This document shows, piece after piece, positions 60,060 through 64,000 of a stretch of 64,000 nucleotides of DNA (the first letter of the stretch is position 1; every line of letters starts with the position of its first letter). Origin of the DNA: CTSoil-075 sp042610375 (GTDB taxonomy: Bacteria > Bacillota > Negativicutes > DSM-13327). The notes beneath the pieces were generated by a model that was not told where the DNA came from, did no database searches, and worked only from the letters and a program-made list of their open reading frames with translations. Position numbers and translations under genes: made by a program. The stretch lies in contig NZ_JBGJZL010000007.1 in the NCBI RefSeq assembly GCF_042610375.1, positions 192,329 through 256,328 on the forward strand. The letters are read 5' to 3'.

Positions 60060-61154
60060 GTGGAAAAATTTGCCTTCGTTTTACATCCGCTCATTGCTAG
60101 AGATGTTAGCCGGAAGTTTCCATTTACTAAAAATTGGCCTGATGGCTTGGTTGAAGGGGTTCTCAAATATATTCCCCCATTTAAGACTTCGCATATCACA
60201 GGAATACAGTCAAGTCTAGCAGAGGGAGAAGGATGGTTTGTTACCTGCCCTCTAACATCGCGGCAAATGATTGAGATGCCTGAACAATATGTAGTACAAA
60301 AAATTATCAAAGCAGGTAAAGTTGCAGAAAAATTGGGTGCAAAAATTCTAGGACTCGGTGCATTTACTTCAATTGTAGGAGATGCTGGTATTACCATTGC
60401 CAAAAATTTGAATATTGCAGTAACCACAGGGAACAGTTATACTGTTGCTACAGCTCTTGAAGGTACAAGACAAGCAGCAAAAATAATGGGTATTGATTTA
60501 CAACGTGCTAATGTGTTAGTGTTAGGTGCAACAGGTTCTATTGGCGCAGCCTGTGCACAAATTTTAGCAAGAGAAGTTCGGTACTTAACGCTGGCAGCAC
60601 GTAATGAAGAAAAAATGGAAAAACTTGCTGAGCAAATTTTGCGAAAAACTGGGTTAGCTGTGAAAATAACTGCTAATACTAAATCTGCATTGAAATCTGC
60701 TGATATTGTTATTGCTGTGACCAGCGCAGTCGATAGCATTATTGAACCTGAAGATTTAAAATCAGGAGCGATTGTATGTGATGTGGCAAGACCTCGCAAT
60801 GTTTCTCGGCGTGTGGCTGAAATGCGTAATGATATATTAGTGATTGAAGGTGGCGTGGTTGAAGTACCAGGTCATGTTAATTTCGGTCTTAATTTCGGTT
60901 TTCCTGATGGAACAGCCTATGCTTGTATGGCTGAAACCATGATCTTATCTTTAGAACAAAGATATGAAAACTTTACACTAGGCCGTGACTTAACTGTCAA
61001 ACAGGTGGAGACCATTGAAAAATTGGCAGTAAAACATGGTTTTAAGTTAGCTGGGTTTCGTAGTTTTGAGAGGGCCATTACCGCAGAGGAAATTGCCATT
61101 ATTAAAGCGAATGTTACTACAAAGCATGAAGAACAAAGGAGGGGAATAAGTTAG
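60060..61154 (+). CDS. Acyl-[acyl-carrier-protein] reductase-like protein (cyanobacterial AAR homologue)
   Basis: 364 residues from GTG 60060, AAAGGGGAG upstream. Aligns along its length with cyanobacterial AAR: N-terminal FVLHPLIARDVSRKF; GLGAFTSIVG (97-106); VTTGNSYTVA (121-130); Rossmann site VLGATGSIGAAC (154-165); VIEGGVVEVPG; and TAYACMAETMILSLE with Cys289 at the place of the AAR acyl-thioester cysteine (Cys294 in Synechococcus), followed by NFTLGRDLTVKQVETIEKLA and KHGF. AAR reduces fatty acyl-ACP or CoA to aldehyde with NADPH. Automatic annotation might call it a shikimate dehydrogenase-like protein. No aldehyde-deformylating oxygenase is nearby, which fits an anaerobe. Substrate is unproven. 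Confidence 0.8.
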   Translation: MEKFAFVLHPLIARDVSRKFPFTKNWPDGLVEGVLKYIPPFKTSHITGIQSSLAEGEGWFVTCPLTSRQMIEMPEQYVVQKIIKAGKVAEKLGAKILGLGAFTSIVGDAGITIAKNLNIAVTTGNSYTVATALEGTRQAAKIMGIDLQRANVLVLGATGSIGAACAQILAREVRYLTLAARNEEKMEKLAEQILRKTGLAVKITANTKSALKSADIVIAVTSAVDSIIEPEDLKSGAIVCDVARPRNVSRRVAEMRNDILVIEGGVVEVPGHVNFGLNFGFPDGTAYACMAETMILSLEQRYENFTLGRDLTVKQVETIEKLAVKHGFKLAGFRSFERAITAEEIAIIKANVTTKHEEQRRGIS

Positions 61155-61160
61155 AAAATA

Positions 61161-61189
61161 TTGACAAAGTGTACTTTTGTACCTATAAT
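61161..61189 (+). promoter_or_regulatory. Consensus sigma-A promoter upstream of greA
   Basis: TTGACA (61161-61166), exact 17-bp spacer, TATAAT (61184-61189). The spacer contains the dyad GTAC-tttt-GTAC. It gives a ~220-nt leader before greA. Confidence 0.85.
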
Positions 61190-61227
61190 TAATTGCATAA
61201 TAAGTGGGCTTTTAACCTGCTGATGAA

Positions 61228-61258
61228 AGTGTCAAGTTTTTCACTTGACACTATTTAT
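61228..61258 (+). terminator. Hairpin in the greA leader
   Basis: AGTGTCAAGT / ACTTGACACT (61228-61237, 61243-61252) with a 5-nt loop and tail ATTTATATT. It could end a ~60-nt transcript from the strong promoter or attenuate greA. Confidence 0.55.
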
Positions 61259-61414
61259 ATTCCCTTATAGGCATATATTGAGTATATTTATTATAGCGTG
61301 ATTATTTTATAACCAGACATTTTGAAGTGATGGTATCATTGTGTCAAAGAAGATTACTGCAGAATACAATAGTGTAAAAAATTAAGAATGAAAATTAAAG
61401 GAGATTGGAAACGA

Positions 61415-61900
61415 ATGGCTGAAAAACAATTTATCCTCACTGCTGAGGGATTGAAAAAGATAGAGCAGAAATTTGATCATCTAAAATCAGTACGTCGTCG
61501 GGAAGTCGCTGAAAGAATTAAACAAGCAATTGAATTTGGTGATATTAGCGAAAACTCTGAGTACGAAGATGCGAAAAATGAACAAGCCTTTATTGAGGGA
61601 GAAATTATAACCTTAGAAAAAATGCTAAGAAACAGTAAATTGATTGACGAAGATGAAGTTGGAACTGATGTTGTATCAATTGGCGCTATTGTCGTTTTGA
61701 AAGATCTAGAATTTGGAGATGAGTTGGAGTATGCGATCGTTGGTTCGGCAGAAGCTGATCCGGCTGAACTTAAAATTTCCAATGAATCACCTGTTGGTCA
61801 AGCAATTTTAGGTCAAAAAGTAGGCAGTGTTGTTGAAGTGAACGTCCCAGCTGGTATTCTGAAATATGAAGTATTAGAAATACGTAGAGTAAAAAATTAA
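61415..61900 (+). CDS. greA: Transcription elongation factor GreA
   Basis: 161 residues from ATG 61415; AAAGGAG lies about 11 bases upstream, and an upstream ATG at 61388 precedes that site. N-terminal coiled coil with LTAEGLKKIEQKFDHLK and the functional loop GDISENSEYEDAKNEQ (acidic tip residues intact), C-terminal FKBP-like domain (GQAILGQKVGSVVEVNVP). Rescues arrested RNA polymerase by stimulating RNA cleavage. Directly before lysS, a common Firmicutes order. Confidence 0.97.
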   Translation: MAEKQFILTAEGLKKIEQKFDHLKSVRRREVAERIKQAIEFGDISENSEYEDAKNEQAFIEGEIITLEKMLRNSKLIDEDEVGTDVVSIGAIVVLKDLEFGDELEYAIVGSAEADPAELKISNESPVGQAILGQKVGSVVEVNVPAGILKYEVLEIRRVKN

Positions 61901-61992
61901 TTGCAATTATTGTTTTTATAAAAAACGAAAGTATATACATGGAGTTTTAAATTACATTCCAAAAAAAGGGAGAAGTTAGGAGAGAAATAGAT

Positions 61993-63486
61993 ATGACAGA
62001 AGTGAATACGCAAGAGAATCAAAAAAATGAAGATTTAAATGAACTTATGCGTGTGCGGCGTGAAAAAATGGTAGCAATGGAGACTAAAGGAATTGAGCCA
62101 TTTGCTCGTAAATATAATGTAACTCATCATGCTAGTGATATCATTTCCGATTTTGAAAAACTCGAAGGTCAGTCTGTGCAGTTAGCCGGAAGAATCATGG
62201 CAATACGTGGTCATGGTAAAACGAGTTTTGTTAATTTGATGGATATGTCTGGTCGTGTGCAAGTTTATTTTCGTCAAGATGCTGTTGGAGAAAGTGAATA
62301 TGAGAACTTTAAACTACTTGATATTGGTGATATGATCGGTATTGAGGGAACTGTTTTTAGAACTCAACGTGGTGAAATTAGTGTGAAAATAAGCACTTTT
62401 GAAATTTTAGCAAAATCTCTTAGACCTCTGCCAGAAAAATGGCATGGATTAAAAGATGTAGAAACTCGCTATCGCCAACGTTATCTTGATTTAATTGTAA
62501 ACCCTGAAGTTAAGAATACTTTTGTAACACGTAGTAAAATTATTAAATCATTACGACGTATTTTAGATGAGCGTGATTATTTGGAAGTAGAGACGCCAAT
62601 GATGCATCCAATTGCAGGTGGTGCAGCTGCTCGTCCTTTTACAACCCATCATAATGCATTAGATATGAATTTATATATGAGAATTGCTCCCGAACTTTAT
62701 CTTAAAAGATTGATTGTTGGTGGCTTTGAACGTGTATATGAAGTTGGACGTGTATTCAGAAATGAAGGAATCTCTATTCGTCATAATCCTGAATTTACTA
62801 TCGTGGAATTATACCAGGCCTATGCAGATTATCAGGATCTTATGCGCTTAACTGAAGATGTAGTATCAGGTATAGCCTTAGAGGTTCTTGGTACAACTCA
62901 AGTTGTTTATCAAGGGCAAGAAATCAACTTTGCACCACCTTGGAATCGGATCACTATGCCAGAAGCTGTTAAAAAATATACAGATGTTGATTTTGATAAA
63001 GTTAAAACCGTTGAAGAGGCGCGTGAAATTGCGGATCGTTTAGGGGTTAAGTATGAAAGTAAACATGGTATTGGTGGAATTCTCAATAATATATTTGAAG
63101 ATAAAGTTGAAGAGCATTTGATTCAACCAACTTTTATTATTGGTCATCCTACAGAAATTTCTCCTTTGGCAAAACGTAATAAGGAAAATCCAGAAATAAC
63201 GGATCGTTTTGAAGTTTTCGTTTTTGGACGAGAACTTGCGAATGGATTTTCTGAATTAAATGACCCTATTGATCAAGAAGGGCGTTTTAATTCTCAAGTT
63301 GAACAGAGAGAATCTGGTGATATAGAAGCTCATATGATGGATCATGATTATATTAATGCTTTAGAATATGGTTTGCCACCAACAGGTGGACTTGGAATAG
63401 GTATTGATCGTTTAGTCATGTTCCTCACAGATAGCTATTCGATCAGAGATGTTCTTCTTTTCCCTCATATGAGACATAAAGAATAA
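61993..63486 (+). CDS. lysS: Lysyl-tRNA synthetase, class II
   Basis: 497 residues. N-terminal OB-fold anticodon domain (~60-165: VQLAGRIMAIRGHGKTSFVNL), class II motifs 1 (TPMMHPIAGGAAARPF), 2 (RVFRNEGISIRHNPEFTIVE) and 3 (GLGIGIDRLVMFLT). Charges tRNA-Lys. AGGAGAG precedes the ATG. Lies immediately upstream of an rRNA operon, as in B. subtilis (lysS-rrnW). Confidence 0.98.
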   Translation: MTEVNTQENQKNEDLNELMRVRREKMVAMETKGIEPFARKYNVTHHASDIISDFEKLEGQSVQLAGRIMAIRGHGKTSFVNLMDMSGRVQVYFRQDAVGESEYENFKLLDIGDMIGIEGTVFRTQRGEISVKISTFEILAKSLRPLPEKWHGLKDVETRYRQRYLDLIVNPEVKNTFVTRSKIIKSLRRILDERDYLEVETPMMHPIAGGAAARPFTTHHNALDMNLYMRIAPELYLKRLIVGGFERVYEVGRVFRNEGISIRHNPEFTIVELYQAYADYQDLMRLTEDVVSGIALEVLGTTQVVYQGQEINFAPPWNRITMPEAVKKYTDVDFDKVKTVEEAREIADRLGVKYESKHGIGGILNNIFEDKVEEHLIQPTFIIGHPTEISPLAKRNKENPEITDRFEVFVFGRELANGFSELNDPIDQEGRFNSQVEQRESGDIEAHMMDHDYINALEYGLPPTGGLGIGIDRLVMFLTDSYSIRDVLLFPHMRHKE

Positions 63487-63502
63487 TACTATGTAGCTAA
63501 AG

Positions 63503-63539
63503 AAGGCAGGCGAGCTGAGAACTCGCTTGTCTTTTTTTT
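63503..63539 (+). terminator. Strong terminator of lysS
   Basis: GGCAGGCGAG / CTCGCTTGTC (63505-63514, 63522-63531) followed by eight T. Between it and 63730 I see no gene or RNA. Confidence 0.9.
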
Positions 63540-63734
63540 GAGCAATGAAACAATATAAGGTTCTTGTATAGAAAGGAATCGTCTGCTTTTTACGAGTATT
63601 GTTGCTCCGCGTCGTTAGTGTATTCATGCCATAGTATTTTATTTGATAGACTCTTTTAAGAGTATGCACATAGAGATAATAGTCTTATTTAAAAAAGTGG
63701 TTTAGGATTTTTGGGAAAATAAGAAGTTTTATTG

Positions 63735-63763
63735 TTGACAAGAAGATTTTGTTATGGTATCAT
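63735..63763 (+). promoter_or_regulatory. rRNA operon promoter P1
   Basis: TTGACA (63735-63740), 17-bp spacer, TATCAT (63758-63763). Confidence 0.8.
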
Positions 63764-63817
63764 AATATTCGCACTAGAGAAGTGCTTGAGCAAGAAAAAT
63801 TCTTAAAAAATAAAACA

Positions 63818-63846
63818 TTGACATGTACGATCAACTATGATAGTAT
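63818..63846 (+). promoter_or_regulatory. rRNA operon promoter P2
   Basis: TTGACA (63818-63823), 17-bp spacer, TAGTAT (63841-63846), 83 bp after P1. Tandem promoters are typical of rrn operons. Confidence 0.8.
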
Positions 63847-63859
63847 ATATAAATGTTGG

Positions 63860-64000
63860 TGGTCGAAAGCGACCAGGTGTTCTTTGAAAACTAAACAATG
63901 TAAGTAAAGTTAAAATAAGCCAGATGTGCCGTACTCGTTTTGAGTACACACATGTCGGGTCACGCAAGTGATACTGACACAAGTAAGTTTTTTAAAGAGC
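63860..64000 (+). other. 16S rRNA leader with boxA-like antitermination site
   Basis: GGTCG-aaag-CGACC hairpin (63861-63874), then TGTTCTTTGAAAAC (63878-63891), a boxA-like sequence seen before 16S genes in Firmicutes, and a hairpin GTACTC / GAGTAC (63931-63947). The last bases TTTAAAGAGC resemble the first nucleotides of 16S rRNA, so the gene probably starts at the window edge. Confidence 0.8.

Noticed and set aside
63412..63669. Minus-strand frame at the end of lysS
   Set aside because: Covers the lysS terminator and has no recognisable protein features.
1..64000. CRISPR arrays, tRNA genes, insertion sequences, prophage
   Set aside because: No regular spacer-repeat array, tRNA cloverleaf, transposase or integrase was seen in the window.

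Overview
The window reads as the chromosome of a low-GC, anaerobic, endospore-forming member of the Bacillota. Evidence: a dense set of sporulation and germination genes (spo0F, fin, spoVT, spoVB-type, yabP, yabQ, spoIIE, two GerA-type operons, two SpoID/LytB-like proteins), strong AGGAGG ribosome-binding sites, sigma-A type promoters, and a carbon monoxide dehydrogenase. Gene order follows the Bacillus/Clostridia ancestral order. A sporulating Negativicutes (Sporomusaceae-like) or related anaerobe is my best guess; this is inference, since nothing in the window fixes the genus.

Layout. 1-8.1 kb: a truncated SpoIID-like gene, a soluble chemoreceptor, then ywiB-argS-rpoE-pyrG, sppA and a YIP1 membrane protein. 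8.2-14.6 kb: a large lipoprotein, spo0F with a sigma-H type promoter, a zinc-ribbon protein, a transaldolase-like gene, a LysM/M23 peptidase, a tiny PrsW-like protein and fin. 14.8-22.4 kb: mfd-spoVT-spoVB-mazG-hup. 22.6-26.8 kb: phoB, pstB-phoU, and pstC-pstA behind a Pho box. 27-29.1 kb: an orphan cooS. 29.3-40.1 kb: a germination island with two gerA-type operons, three GerC lipoproteins, a 54-residue two-helix protein and a SpoIID-like lipoprotein behind a forespore-type promoter. 40.5-50.0 kb: yabP, an inserted lytic transglycosylase, yabQ, divIC, yabR, spoIIE, tilS, hpt, ftsH. 50.1-55.2 kb: an amino-acid module (asparaginase, MocR regulator, azlCD, aminotransferase). 55.3-58.3 kb: birA, coaX, dusB. 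58.4-61.2 kb: an operon with an HTH regulator, an uncharacterised protein and a homologue of cyanobacterial acyl-ACP reductase. 61.4-64 kb: greA, lysS and the promoter/leader of an rRNA operon.

In Bacillus subtilis fin-mfd-spoVT-yabM-mazG-hslR-yabP-yabQ-divIC-yabR-spoIIE-tilS-hprT-ftsH-coaX-...-dusB-lysS-rrn is nearly continuous. Here the same backbone is split by three insertions: phosphate/CODH/germination genes between hup and yabP, amino-acid genes between ftsH and birA, and the acyl-reductase-like operon between dusB and greA.

Most notable: (1) the acyl-ACP-reductase-like operon with its own promoter and operator; (2) a dispersed ~100-nt element ending in a GACTTGGC/GCCAAGTC terminator hairpin, with three long copies and several hairpin-only copies; (3) a CODH with all C-cluster ligands but a largely lost histidine ladder and a CxxC-type D-cluster site.
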